A stretch of DNA of 7,874 nucleotides from Candidatus Acetothermia bacterium. GTDB taxonomy: Bacteria > Bipolaricaulota > Bipolaricaulia > Bipolaricaulales > Bipolaricaulaceae. Within the stretch, counting starts at the first letter, position 1, and each line of letters opens with the position of its first letter. This document shows positions 1-6,974 of this stretch, in pieces. The stretch lies in the NCBI GenBank assembly GCA_003551325.1, contig PUMK01000268.1, positions 1-7,874 of the forward strand, written 5' to 3'. The notes beneath the pieces were generated by a model that did not search any database, had not been told where the DNA came from, and worked only from the letters and a program-made list of their open reading frames with translations. The position numbers and the translations under genes were made by a program.

Positions 1-473
1 CGGGCCGTTTCCAGGCCCAGCCAACCACCACCGATGACCACTGCTGTCGGGCACCGAACGCTTGCCGCAACGATCTTCTCCACATCGGCGGCCGACCGTA
101 TCGTGAACACATCCGCGCGGTCGACACCCGGAATAGGGGGGCAGAAGGCCCGCGCGCCCGACGCGAGCAAAAGCCGGTCGAAGCCGATCGTCTCACCAGG
201 CGACAGCTGAACGCGCCGCCCTGCGAGATCCAAGTGCACAACTTCCACCGATGTTCGGTAGTCCACGCCCTGCTCAAGGTACCAATCACGGCTGTAGGGC
301 GTGATGTCGCGGAGGGTCTTTGTTCCTGCAAGAACCTCGATCAGCCCGGGTCGACGGTAATACAGATGGCGCTCTGCCTCAACGATTGTGATTGAAGCGG
401 TGGGGGCGAGCGCCCGCAGCCTCTGAGCCGCGGTGACGCCGGCCACCCCACCACCCACAATCACCGTGCGCAT
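1..473 (-). CDS. FAD-dependent pyridine nucleotide oxidoreductase, N-terminal part (cut by window edge)
   Basis: The reverse strand from ATG at 473 reads without a stop to the window edge, giving the first 157 residues. An FAD-binding Rossmann start is plain at the N-terminus (MRTVIVGGGVAGVTAAQRL), followed by an acidic residue at the end of the second strand (TIVEAE). A second dinucleotide-binding motif begins near residue 147 (VVIGGGWLGLE), as in the NAD(P)H domain of the pyridine nucleotide-disulfide oxidoreductase superfamily. Between them is the usual FAD-domain stretch ending in LLLASGARA. Members of this group include NADH:rubredoxin reductases, NADH oxidases and the reductase part of nitrite reductase. 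The start lies 3 bp after the rubredoxin stop codon, so the two genes are almost certainly co-transcribed, and NAD(P)H:rubredoxin reductase is the best guess. A GAGGAG sequence 12 bp before ATG is a rather distant ribosome binding site. The C-terminal half is outside the window, so the exact subfamily is not settled. Confidence 0.85.
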   Translation of the reverse strand, partial: MRTVIVGGGVAGVTAAQRLRALAPTASITIVEAERHLYYRRPGLIEVLAGTKTLRDITPYSRDWYLEQGVDYRTSVEVVHLDLAGRRVQLSPGETIGFDRLLLASGARAFCPPIPGVDRADVFTIRSAADVEKIVAASVRCPTAVVIGGGWLGLETA

Positions 474-476
474 CGT

Positions 477-638
477 TCAGCCGAGCTCCTCGAACATGTC
501 CTTGGGAGCCCCGCACTCAGGACAAACCCAGCTGTCCGGAAGATCCTCAAACGCAGTGCCCGGCTGAATACCCTGACTCGGGTCCCCTACCTGCGGATCG
601 TACACCCATCCACACACCGTGCATTCCCACTTCGACAT
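477..638 (-). CDS. Rubredoxin
   Basis: A 53-residue protein with the two iron-binding knuckles of rubredoxin: Cys6-x2-Cys9-Gly and Cys39-Pro-x-Cys42-Gly-Ala. The four cysteines hold one iron atom that shuttles single electrons in the cytoplasm. The aromatic and glycine pattern ([26 protein letters not shown]) is that of a standard rubredoxin, and the length is typical. The reading frame is open further upstream, to an ATG at 737, but those extra 33 residues resemble nothing in the family. The ATG at 638 is preceded by GAGGGTGA at good spacing, so it is chosen as the start. The FAD oxidoreductase gene follows 3 bp later and is the likely electron donor. In anaerobes, rubredoxins commonly serve oxygen- and superoxide-reducing enzymes; no such enzyme is visible here. 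Confidence 0.95.
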   Translation of the reverse strand: MSKWECTVCGWVYDPQVGDPSQGIQPGTAFEDLPDSWVCPECGAPKDMFEELG

Positions 639-668
639 GCCATCACCCTCTTCGCAATTGGTTCCGCC

Positions 669-674
669 ATTATA
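669..674 (-). promoter_or_regulatory. Probable -10 box of the rubredoxin promoter
   Basis: The reverse strand has a perfect TATAAT here. It would start transcription near 662, leaving a leader of about 24 nt before the rubredoxin ATG, with GAGGGTGA in between. No good -35 hexamer is visible 16-19 bp upstream, so the promoter may be weak or need an activator. Confidence 0.5.
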
Positions 675-716
675 GGGTGCGAGCGGTGCACGGGCGTCCC
701 CCTGTCCGCTGCCATC

Positions 717-740
717 CTCATGGTGAGGCGCGTCCATGAG
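717..740. promoter_or_regulatory. Inverted repeat in the divergent spacer, possible operator
   Basis: Perfect 7-bp arms CTCATGG (717-723) and CCATGAG (734-740) are separated by 10 bp, so the arm centres lie 17 bp apart. The centre is at about 728.5, roughly 42 bp upstream of the transcription start predicted from the TACAAT box at 759-764. The right arm covers where a -35 box would be. This arrangement fits a dimeric regulator, but no regulator gene is in the window, so its identity is unknown. Confidence 0.35.
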
Positions 741-758
741 CGAGGCCTGCGGACAACG

Positions 759-764
759 TACAAT
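759..764 (+). promoter_or_regulatory. Probable -10 box of the glmS-like gene
   Basis: TACAAT would give a start near 770-771 and a very short leader of about 14 nt. The leader contains the ribosome binding site AAGGGGG (774-780), 4 nt before the ATG at 785. There is no convincing -35 hexamer 17 bp upstream; part of the inverted repeat at 717-740 occupies that place. Confidence 0.4.
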
Positions 765-784
765 ACGCCACCTAAGGGGGAAGT

Positions 785-2578
785 ATGTGCGGAATCTTCG
801 GTATGATCACAAAGGACGACCGCCCACTCGGCGAAGTGCTCCTCGAAGCGGGGCGTCGGCTTGCCTATCGCGGTTACGACTCGATCGGTTGCGCAACATT
901 GGACGGAGAAGGTAAGACTGACCTGCGCAAGGACGTCGGGCGCATTGATGACGTCAATGCACGGCTTCATTTCCCCGAGATGAAGGGCAGGCGCGGCATG
1001 GTCCAGCTTCGCTGGGCGACCTTTGGCGCCCCATCCCCGGTCAATGCCCAACCCCATTACGACTCCGATGGCGATCTCGTCGGAGCGCACAACGGCAACA
1101 TCGTCAACCAGGTTGCGCTTCGTGAGGCGTTCCTGTCCGAGGGCATGACGGTGCGGGGGACCAACGACGGCGAGAGTTGCGTGCATGCTGTGGAACGCTA
1201 CGTGGACCGGGGCTATGCAATGCCTGAGGCCGTCCGGCTGGCCACGCGAGACCTCCAGGGAGACTACGCATTCGTGATCGCGCACGTCAACGATGATGTC
1301 TTGTATGCCGTCAAGCAAGGCTCAGGGCTTGTGGCGGCCATCACGGAGGACGCGGCTTTCGTAGCCTCGGATCTTCCGAGCATCCTTCCTTTGTCGCGGA
1401 ACATGCTCCGTCTTGAGGACGGGGAGATGGTGGTGCTACGGCCTGGGCATGCCGAGGTGTTCAAGCTCTCCGACGGCAGCCGGGTGGACCGTCAGCCCCA
1501 AGAGGTTGACATCAGCGTGAAAGCGGCAGAGAAAGGCGGTTATCCGCACTTCATGCTGAAGGAAATCAACGAGCAGCCGCAGGTCGCGGCGGAACTCCTG
1601 CATTGGCTCGATGCCTCGCCTGACGTCCAGCCGTTCATCGATGAGATGGCCGCCGCGCGAAGACTGTACTTGGTTGGCTGCGGAACAAGCTACCATGCTT
1701 GTCTGCTCGGGGCTGCCCAGCTCAACCGTCTGGCGGGGATCCCCGCAGTGGCCGACCTTGCACCACACTTTCGCGAGACATTGGCCCGCACTCTGGGCCC
1801 CGAGGACGTTGTCATCTGGGTGAGCCAAAGCGGCGAGACCAAAGACGTGCTCAGTGCCCTGAAGGCCGCACGTCCGTCAGGAGTGCGGAACCTCGCCGTG
1901 TTCAACGTGCTCGGCTCTTCGCTGATGCACGCTGCCGACCGCTACCTCCCCTTGGCCTGCGGCTACGAGGTCAGCGTCCCGGCAACCAAGACGTACTTGA
2001 ACCAAGCCTTGCTCTTCTCCTACATCGCCGATCGCCTCAGCGCAACGCCTGGAACGACACCGTGGAACAGGTTCCCCCTGCTCGTCGAGAACACGATCAC
2101 CCGCTGCGATGCACGGGTCCGCGAGCTTGCTGACGAACTCGTTGCCATCGAGGACCTCTACTGTCTAGGCTATGGCGTGACGTACGGTGTTGCGCTCGAA
2201 GGGGCGCTGAAACTCAAGGAGGTCACCTACGCACATTGTGAGGGAATGCTCAGTTCCGAGTTCAAGCACGGTCCCCTGTCCGCTGTCACCAATGGTTATC
2301 CTGTTCTGTTCGTAACGACACCCGAGGACACGCGGATGATCGTGAGCCACGTCAGCGAGGTGTCCTGCCGGGGAGGTCGCACGATCGCTTTCGGACCCGC
2401 AGATCCCTTGTTGCAGATCAACGTGGACAGCCTCATCGAGGTGCAGGATGCAGGACCCGCAATGACGCCTCTTCTTACCGTGCTCCCTCTGCAGCTGCTC
2501 AGCTATCACCTGAGCGTGACCCGCGGGATCGATCCCGATTTTCCCCGCAACCTGAGTAAAACACTGACAGTCGACTGA
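785..2578 (+). CDS. glmS: Glutamine--fructose-6-phosphate aminotransferase (isomerizing), GlmS-like
   Basis: The product has 597 residues, close to the usual length of about 610. It should convert fructose-6-phosphate and glutamine into glucosamine-6-phosphate and glutamate, the entry step to UDP-GlcNAc. The start MCGIFG leaves Cys2 as the N-terminal nucleophile after Met removal. In the glutaminase part are RWATF (76-80), HNG (102-104) and Asp128, matching glutamine-binding positions of E. coli GlmS. The isomerase part has two SIS domains: CGTSYH (299-304), SQSGET (347-352), VPATK (398-402), then EGALKLKE (472-479) and SEFKHGPL (491-498). The tail [10 protein letters not shown] corresponds to the E. 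coli end that carries the active-site lysine, here Lys592. One oddity is Phe80, where E. coli and most family members have His in WATHG. It stands alone on its strand and has an AAGGGGG ribosome binding site. No other sugar-nucleotide gene is nearby. A related amidotransferase-SIS enzyme with another sugar acceptor is possible but less likely. Confidence 0.93.
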   Translation: MCGIFGMITKDDRPLGEVLLEAGRRLAYRGYDSIGCATLDGEGKTDLRKDVGRIDDVNARLHFPEMKGRRGMVQLRWATFGAPSPVNAQPHYDSDGDLVGAHNGNIVNQVALREAFLSEGMTVRGTNDGESCVHAVERYVDRGYAMPEAVRLATRDLQGDYAFVIAHVNDDVLYAVKQGSGLVAAITEDAAFVASDLPSILPLSRNMLRLEDGEMVVLRPGHAEVFKLSDGSRVDRQPQEVDISVKAAEKGGYPHFMLKEINEQPQVAAELLHWLDASPDVQPFIDEMAAARRLYLVGCGTSYHACLLGAAQLNRLAGIPAVADLAPHFRETLARTLGPEDVVIWVSQSGETKDVLSALKAARPSGVRNLAVFNVLGSSLMHAADRYLPLACGYEVSVPATKTYLNQALLFSYIADRLSATPGTTPWNRFPLLVENTITRCDARVRELADELVAIEDLYCLGYGVTYGVALEGALKLKEVTYAHCEGMLSSEFKHGPLSAVTNGYPVLFVTTPEDTRMIVSHVSEVSCRGGRTIAFGPADPLLQINVDSLIEVQDAGPAMTPLLTVLPLQLLSYHLSVTRGIDPDFPRNLSKTLTVD

Positions 2579-2599
2579 GCGCACGGTATCCGGATAATG

Positions 2600-4633
2600 C
2601 TAGTCCCAGCGGGAGCGCATGCGCGATGCGATGTCCATGCGCTCTTCTTCCTCGAGGCCCCAGTCCAATCCCTCTTCGGCAATGCCATGGGTCTCCTGAT
2701 CCATGGTCTCCACCACGGCGTCGCTCAGGAACCGCGATCGCTGCGCGTAACCGTGGCGGTGGGAGGGCCCTAACCGCCGGTAGTAGTAGCGCAGCGGCCA
2801 TAGCACGTACAGGTGGTCCCGGGCTCGGGTCAACGCCACGTACGCCACGCGCAGCTCTTCCTCGATCTCCTCGGACGATCCACAGGCCATGTCCGACGGC
2901 AGGAATCCGTCAGAGGAATGGATGAGGTAGACCACATCCCACTCTCCGCCCTTGGCCGAGTGAATGGTAGACAGGACGAGCCAATCGTCGTCCAGATGGG
3001 GTGGCCCGGCAAGATCGCTTGTGGAGTTCGGTGGGTCCAGTTGTAGTTCCACCAGGAAGTGCTGTCGCGTGCTGTAGCTTACAGCGATCTGCTCCAAGCT
3101 GGCCAGATCTCGCGCCCTCGCTTCCGGGTTCTCGTACAGGCCTGCAAGGAGCGGTTCGTAGAAAGCACGAACCCGCGACAGCTGGACAGCGGGAAGGTCA
3201 TCGCTTGACAGGAGGTCATGCATCAGCGTACCCAACCCTTGAAGGGTTTCGCGCGCTGCAACGGGCCCTTTGAACGCTGCGATCGTCCGAGCATCATAGC
3301 CGGCCTCAGCAACATGGTTCAGCGCTGCAGCGGCCGTAGCGTCACCGATACCACGCATGAGCTTGAGAACGCGAAACCATGCCAGTTCGTCGCGCGGGTT
3401 CTCGGCGATCCGCAACAGAGCGAGCACGTCCTTGACGTGTGCAGCTTCAAGGAACTTCAACCCACCGTATTTCTGATAGGGTATTCCCCTTCGCTTCAGC
3501 TCCACTTCCAGAGAGGCCGACAGATGCGACGCGCGGAACAACACCGCCTGGTTCCGTAGCAGCACGCCTTGCTCGAAATGTGCTAGAACGGTACTCACCA
3601 CGTAGTCGTCCTGTGCCGGCTCATCGGCGCAGGTCACCAACCGCGGTCGGGGTCCTTCCCCCCGAACGCTGTGCAGGTCCTTCGTGTAGCGCTCACACGC
3701 CTGAGCGATCAACCGGTTTGTGGTCTCCAGGATCGGCATCCGGGACCGGTAGTTTTCCTCCAAGGTCACCACCGTCGTGCCGGGGAAGTGCTTGGGGAAG
3801 TCGAGCATGTTGCGGATTTCGGCAGCACGAAAGCTGTAGATGCTCTGCGCGTCGTCCCCCACCACCATCAGGTTGGGCATAGCGCGCCGCATACCTTGCA
3901 GGATCCTCGCCTGAACCACGTTGGTATCCTGATACTCGTCGACCAGAATGTGATCGAACCGCTGTGCCAGCTTGGGCCCCACACGAGGGTGGTTCGCCAA
4001 CGCGGCCCAGTACACGAGCAGGTCGTCGAAATCCATGACGTGCCGCTGTTGCTTGCGCGCCTCATAGCGTCGGAAGAGCTCCTTCAACGCCTCCGTCCAG
4101 TCGACACACCATGGGAAGTGTTGCGGCAACACTTCGGCAAGGTTTTCCTCCGCGTTCACACAGCGAGAGTAGATGTTGAGGCATGTGCGCTTTCGCGGGA
4201 AGCGCCGTTCTCCCCCCGCGAGTCCCAATTCCGCACGGGCCAGTCCCATCAGATCGGCGGCGTCCCCTTCGTCCAGCACGGTGAACTCGGGAGCCAGACC
4301 CACGACCTTGGCGTGGATCCTGAGCAGACGATGCGCCACAGAGTGAAACGTCCCCCCCCACACCCGATGCGGTTGGGAGCCGCTGCGGGCAGCAATCGCC
4401 GCTGCTCGCGACAGCATGTCCTGGGCTGCCCGCCGCGTGAACGTGAGCAGCAAGATCCTGTCCGGTTCCACACCCGTCGCTACGAGATAGGCCACCCGGT
4501 AAGCCAGCGTGCGGGTCTTCCCCGTTCCCGCGCCCGCCACCACGAGCAACGGCCCTTCCTCGTGTGTGACCGCATCGCGCTGCGCCCGGTTCAACTCGGA
4601 CAACCATGGAACATCGTGCATGTCGACGTTCAA
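2600..4633 (-). CDS. UvrD/PcrA-type SF1A ATP-dependent 3'-5' DNA helicase
   Basis: The 677-residue product carries all superfamily 1A motifs in order: Q motif LNRAQRDAV (14-22), Walker A GAGTGKT (34-40), Ia LLLTFTRRAA (61-70), Ib GGTFHSVAHRLL (93-104), Walker B VDEYQDT (231-237), III GDDAQSIYSFRAA (259-271), IV ENYRS (293-297), V STIHSAKGGEW (555-565) and VI VAYVALTRARDHLYV (597-610, with the arginine finger). It should unwind DNA during repair or replication-fork processing. Motif V reads KGGEW where most relatives have KGLEW or KGLEF. The protein ends soon after motif VI in an acidic tail and lacks the longer C-terminal extension of UvrD and PcrA, so I give no gene symbol. The chosen start is TTG at 4633: GGAAGGTGA ends 3 nt before it (the TGA belongs to the 3' part of the full ribosome-binding match), while the ATG at 4621 is too far away. 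It follows pyrE after 58 bp and is probably read through from the pyr cluster. Confidence 0.93.
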   Translation of the reverse strand: MNVDMHDVPWLSELNRAQRDAVTHEEGPLLVVAGAGTGKTRTLAYRVAYLVATGVEPDRILLLTFTRRAAQDMLSRAAAIAARSGSQPHRVWGGTFHSVAHRLLRIHAKVVGLAPEFTVLDEGDAADLMGLARAELGLAGGERRFPRKRTCLNIYSRCVNAEENLAEVLPQHFPWCVDWTEALKELFRRYEARKQQRHVMDFDDLLVYWAALANHPRVGPKLAQRFDHILVDEYQDTNVVQARILQGMRRAMPNLMVVGDDAQSIYSFRAAEIRNMLDFPKHFPGTTVVTLEENYRSRMPILETTNRLIAQACERYTKDLHSVRGEGPRPRLVTCADEPAQDDYVVSTVLAHFEQGVLLRNQAVLFRASHLSASLEVELKRRGIPYQKYGGLKFLEAAHVKDVLALLRIAENPRDELAWFRVLKLMRGIGDATAAAALNHVAEAGYDARTIAAFKGPVAARETLQGLGTLMHDLLSSDDLPAVQLSRVRAFYEPLLAGLYENPEARARDLASLEQIAVSYSTRQHFLVELQLDPPNSTSDLAGPPHLDDDWLVLSTIHSAKGGEWDVVYLIHSSDGFLPSDMACGSSEEIEEELRVAYVALTRARDHLYVLWPLRYYYRRLGPSHRHGYAQRSRFLSDAVVETMDQETHGIAEEGLDWGLEEEERMDIASRMRSRWD

Positions 4634-4644
4634 CGCTCACCTTC
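4634..4644 (-). promoter_or_regulatory. Ribosome binding site that decides the helicase TTG start
   Basis: The reverse strand reads GAAGGTGAGCG immediately before TTG (4633). GGTGA matches the 3' half of the ideal AAGGAGGTGA, so the 3-nt gap corresponds to normal spacing. The next in-frame ATG (4621) would be 15 nt from this site. Confidence 0.6.
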
Positions 4645-4672
4645 CGGGAGGATTGTCCACTGCTTCCTCCCG
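4645..4672 (-). repeat. 8-bp inverted repeat (RNA hairpin) between pyrE and the helicase gene
   Basis: On the reverse strand, CGGGAGGA (4672-4665) and TCCTCCCG (4652-4645) are perfect complements with a 12-nt loop. There is no T-run after it, so it is not a standard intrinsic terminator. The hairpin ends directly against the helicase ribosome binding site and could separate expression of the helicase from that of the pyr genes, through RNA processing or translation. The role is inferred. Confidence 0.45.
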
Positions 4673-4691
4673 CCTGCGCAACGTCGACGCT

Positions 4692-5282
4692 CTAGCCTCT
4701 GCTGTGTGTCGAGACAGGGCGAGAACCCGGCTTCGTCAGAGCAATCCCCTGCACACACAGAGGACAGTGCTCGGGGGCATACGCGGGGATGTCGAGCCGC
4801 ATCAACGCATGAACACTGAGATCCTCCACTCGGTGCTCCGCTGACCGGTCGACAAGCGCCATGAGCGCCACGGGCAATGCCCCTTGAGCGCGGATGAGCT
4901 CGAGCACTTCGCGCGTGGTTTTCCCCGTTGTGATCACGTCTTCGACCACAAGCACCCGGTCACCGGGACTCAGGGTGAACCCCCGGCGCAGGGAGAGGAT
5001 ACCCGTATCATCCCGTTCTGGGAAGAGAAACGGAAGCCCCAGAGCTCGCGCCACTTCATAGCCAATCAGGATCCCCCCCATGGGGGGAGCCATCACCCGA
5101 TCGGCCCCCACGTCAGGGGCCTGGACAGCAAGGGCCTTACCCAGTCGTTCGGCATCCTCCGGTTGCTCGAGCACTTTAGCACACTGCACGTATGTGGGTG
5201 AGTGGCGGCCCGAGGACAGCCGGAAATGGCCTTCTTGCAACGCCCCCCGACGGACGAATAACGCATTCCACGAAGTGTTCAT
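4692..5282 (-). CDS. pyrE: Orotate phosphoribosyltransferase, Thermus-type
   Basis: The 196-residue enzyme joins orotate and PRPP to give OMP and pyrophosphate, the fifth step of UMP synthesis. The PRPP-binding loop is clear: VLVVEDVITTGKT (110-122), with the two acidic residues E114 and D115. The N-terminal signature FRLSSGRHSPTYVQ (20-33) and the later APPMGGILIGYEVAR are standard. The C-terminal EHCPLC...ALTKPGSR, with its CPLC cysteine pair, is the hallmark of the Thermus-type family as I know it, rather than the enterobacterial one. Its ATG overlaps the pyrF stop codon (ATGA, 4 bp), and AAGGAG lies 5 nt upstream inside pyrF, so translation is probably coupled. It is the last pyr gene of the cluster. 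Confidence 0.96.
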   Translation of the reverse strand: MNTSWNALFVRRGALQEGHFRLSSGRHSPTYVQCAKVLEQPEDAERLGKALAVQAPDVGADRVMAPPMGGILIGYEVARALGLPFLFPERDDTGILSLRRGFTLSPGDRVLVVEDVITTGKTTREVLELIRAQGALPVALMALVDRSAEHRVEDLSVHALMRLDIPAYAPEHCPLCVQGIALTKPGSRPVSTHSRG

Positions 5283-6061
5283 CCTGACTCCTTGACGACT
5301 CGTATCCGCTCAGCGAAATCCTGTGCTGCCTTCCCAGGCTCGGGAGCTCCCGCCACCGCCCGGGAGACGTTGATCAGCATCCGTTGGTGCGGAGCAACCT
5401 TCAGCATCTCGCGCAGATCCCCGCCCTGCGCCCCAACACCTGGCACCAACCACATCAGTTGCCCGGCCGCTCGGTACACCTGAGCAGCTGCCTTCAACCG
5501 GGTCGCGCCGACGACCAGGCCAACAAGCCCCCGGAAGTCGCGTTCTACCTCCGCGGCCAGTCCGGCAACCCTTAGGTAGTTGGGGGGAGACCCATGATCG
5601 ACCATGTAGTGTGAGGCCGGATTGCTTGGTAGTGTCAACACAAACGTATACAGTCCCCGCTCGACGAAGGGGATAACTGCATCGGCACCCATATACACCG
5701 TGCAAGTCAACGCATCCACCCCCACAGATTGCGCCGCGAAGGCATACGCCTGGGCTGTGGAGGCGATGTCGCCCCACTTGGCATCCAGGATCACCGGCGC
5801 CTCGGTATGCTGATGGATGTACGCGGTAAGTCGCTCAAGCACCTTCAATCCCGGGGGGCCCCATGTGAGGAAGAAGCCCAAATTGGCCTTGTACGCAGCC
5901 GCAGAGGCCTCGGTGCTCTCCACCAGCTGTTCGCAGTAACGCAGCAACCCCCGTGCTGTAGGACCATAGTTCTGTGGGATCTGGTTTGGACGAGGATCCA
6001 GCCCAACGCAGAGCCAGCTGCCGCTTCGTTCTGCCGCTCTTTCAAGTCTGCTCAGAAACAT
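5279..6061 (-). CDS. pyrF: Orotidine 5'-phosphate decarboxylase, long (type 2) family
   Basis: The 260-residue protein decarboxylates OMP to UMP, the last step of the pathway. Motifs of the longer PyrF family are present: VGLDPRP (19-25), the catalytic D-x-K-x-x-D array in LDAKWGDIASTA (Asp93, Lys95, Asp98), and the phosphate-binding end LVPGVGAQGGD (205-215), followed by NVSRAVAGA (231-239). Oddities are Trp96, where relatives I know usually have Arg (DAKRGDI), and GFFLTWG where AFFE-type sequence is usual. The catalytic residues themselves are kept, so it should be active. The start ATG at 6061 has GAGGGGGG 4 nt upstream. An in-frame ATG at 6109 would add 16 residues unlike the family and is rejected. 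The gene overlaps the 3' end of pyrD by 20 bp and the start of pyrE by 4 bp. Confidence 0.95.
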   Translation of the reverse strand: MFLSRLERAAERSGSWLCVGLDPRPNQIPQNYGPTARGLLRYCEQLVESTEASAAAYKANLGFFLTWGPPGLKVLERLTAYIHQHTEAPVILDAKWGDIASTAQAYAFAAQSVGVDALTCTVYMGADAVIPFVERGLYTFVLTLPSNPASHYMVDHGSPPNYLRVAGLAAEVERDFRGLVGLVVGATRLKAAAQVYRAAGQLMWLVPGVGAQGGDLREMLKVAPHQRMLINVSRAVAGAPEPGKAAQDFAERIRVVKESG

Positions 6062-6974
6062 GTAGCCCCCCTCGATGGGCACAGCCCACCAACGCCTCGT
6101 AGCGCTCAAACCCTCGTTGTGTCATCCATGTCTCTAAGGACTCCACAAGTCGCCACGGCAGGACGGGGTCGACCATCACGCCAAGACCAACACCCACGAG
6201 GTCCGCACCGGCCATGACCATCTCCAGGAGCCCTCCAAGATCCATCACCCCACCCGTTCCAACAATCGGCACCCCAGGAAACGCCTGTCGGGCTTGGAAC
6301 ACTTTTGCCAGGGCAATCGGCAGAATCGCCGCCCCTGACAACCCTCCCCAGGTCCGCACGAGGGTGGGAAGCCCCGTATCCCACTGGATGCGCAGCGCAC
6401 GTACCGTGTTCACAAGCGTCAATCCAGCCGCCCCAGCTTCCAACGCCGCGGCAGCTACAGGGACGATGTCCGGAACATCCGGAGACAGCTTTGCCAGAAG
6501 CGGCGTCTTCGTCGCAGCAGCCGCTGCCCGCACCATGTCCGCCGTGGTGCCCGCCTCCCACGCTGGGGGGCGTCCCTCTACGTTCGGGCAGGACAGGTTC
6601 AACTCCAGGATGTCCGTCCCTGGGGCAGCCCCAAGGGTATCCGCCATCGCCTCGGCCTGCTCGGGATGCGGTGCAGCAAAGCTGATCAGTCTCACTGTGG
6701 GAAGCTCCGCCACGCTCGGCAGGACACCCGCAACAAAGGCCTCCATACCCGGGTTAACGAGGCCAATGGAATTCAGTGCTCCCCCGGGAGCATCAACAAG
6801 CCGTGGGGGAGGGTTCCCTTCGCGCGGCGTGGGGGTCACCGTCTTCGTCGTCAGGCCTCCCATCGGCCGCCAGCGGAACAGCGAGGCAAGCTCAAGACCG
6901 AACCCTGCAGGACCCGAAGCCAACACCACAGGGTTGGCGAACGTTTGGCCGAGGCGCTTGAGCTCAAGGGTCAC
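6042..6974 (-). CDS. pyrD: Dihydroorotate dehydrogenase B, catalytic (FMN) subunit
   Basis: The 310-residue TIM-barrel flavoprotein oxidises dihydroorotate to orotate. Seen in sequence: TTKTVTPTPREGNPPPR (42-58), LNSIGLVNPG (68-77), the active-site loop ELNLSCPNVEG (124-134) with Cys129 as catalytic base, LAKLSPD (160-166), LVNT (187-190), GGLSGAAI (210-217) and the FMN phosphate region IVGTGGVMD (237-245). Cys rather than Ser in the active loop marks class 1, and the adjacent pyrK marks class 1B, which uses NAD+ through PyrK. The late motif ADLVGVGLG (257-265) departs from the more common VQVGTA form. The start is GTG at 6974, overlapping the pyrK stop (GTGA, 4 bp), with GGAGG 10 nt upstream. 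The frame stays open further upstream, but that extra N-terminus is just pyrK in another frame. The pyrF start overlaps its end by 20 bp. Confidence 0.95.
   Translation of the reverse strand: MTLELKRLGQTFANPVVLASGPAGFGLELASLFRWRPMGGLTTKTVTPTPREGNPPPRLVDAPGGALNSIGLVNPGMEAFVAGVLPSVAELPTVRLISFAAPHPEQAEAMADTLGAAPGTDILELNLSCPNVEGRPPAWEAGTTADMVRAAAAATKTPLLAKLSPDVPDIVPVAAAALEAGAAGLTLVNTVRALRIQWDTGLPTLVRTWGGLSGAAILPIALAKVFQARQAFPGVPIVGTGGVMDLGGLLEMVMAGADLVGVGLGVMVDPVLPWRLVESLETWMTQRGFERYEALVGCAHRGGLHVSEQT

Noticed and set aside
639..737. Upstream extension of rubredoxin by 33 residues from ATG 737
   Set aside because: The extension is unlike rubredoxin N-termini and runs across the TATAAT box. The internal ATG 638 has a good ribosome binding site and gives the normal length.
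587..1318. Leftward ORF of 243 codons
   Set aside because: It overlaps the rubredoxin start and is antisense to the glmS-like gene. It shows no family motif.
4062..4640. Leftward ORF of 192 codons
   Set aside because: It is an alternative frame of the helicase N-terminus. The frame used here carries Walker A and motif Ia.
4622..4689. GTCGACG occurring twice about 60 bp apart around the pyrE-helicase junction
   Set aside because: Seven-base identity is easily expected by chance in GC-rich DNA, and the flanks differ, so no attachment site or transposon footprint is supported.
3671..4819. Long rightward ORF of 382 codons
   Set aside because: It runs antisense across the helicase gene into pyrE and has no recognisable domain. 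It is explained by GC-rich codon bias on the opposite strand.
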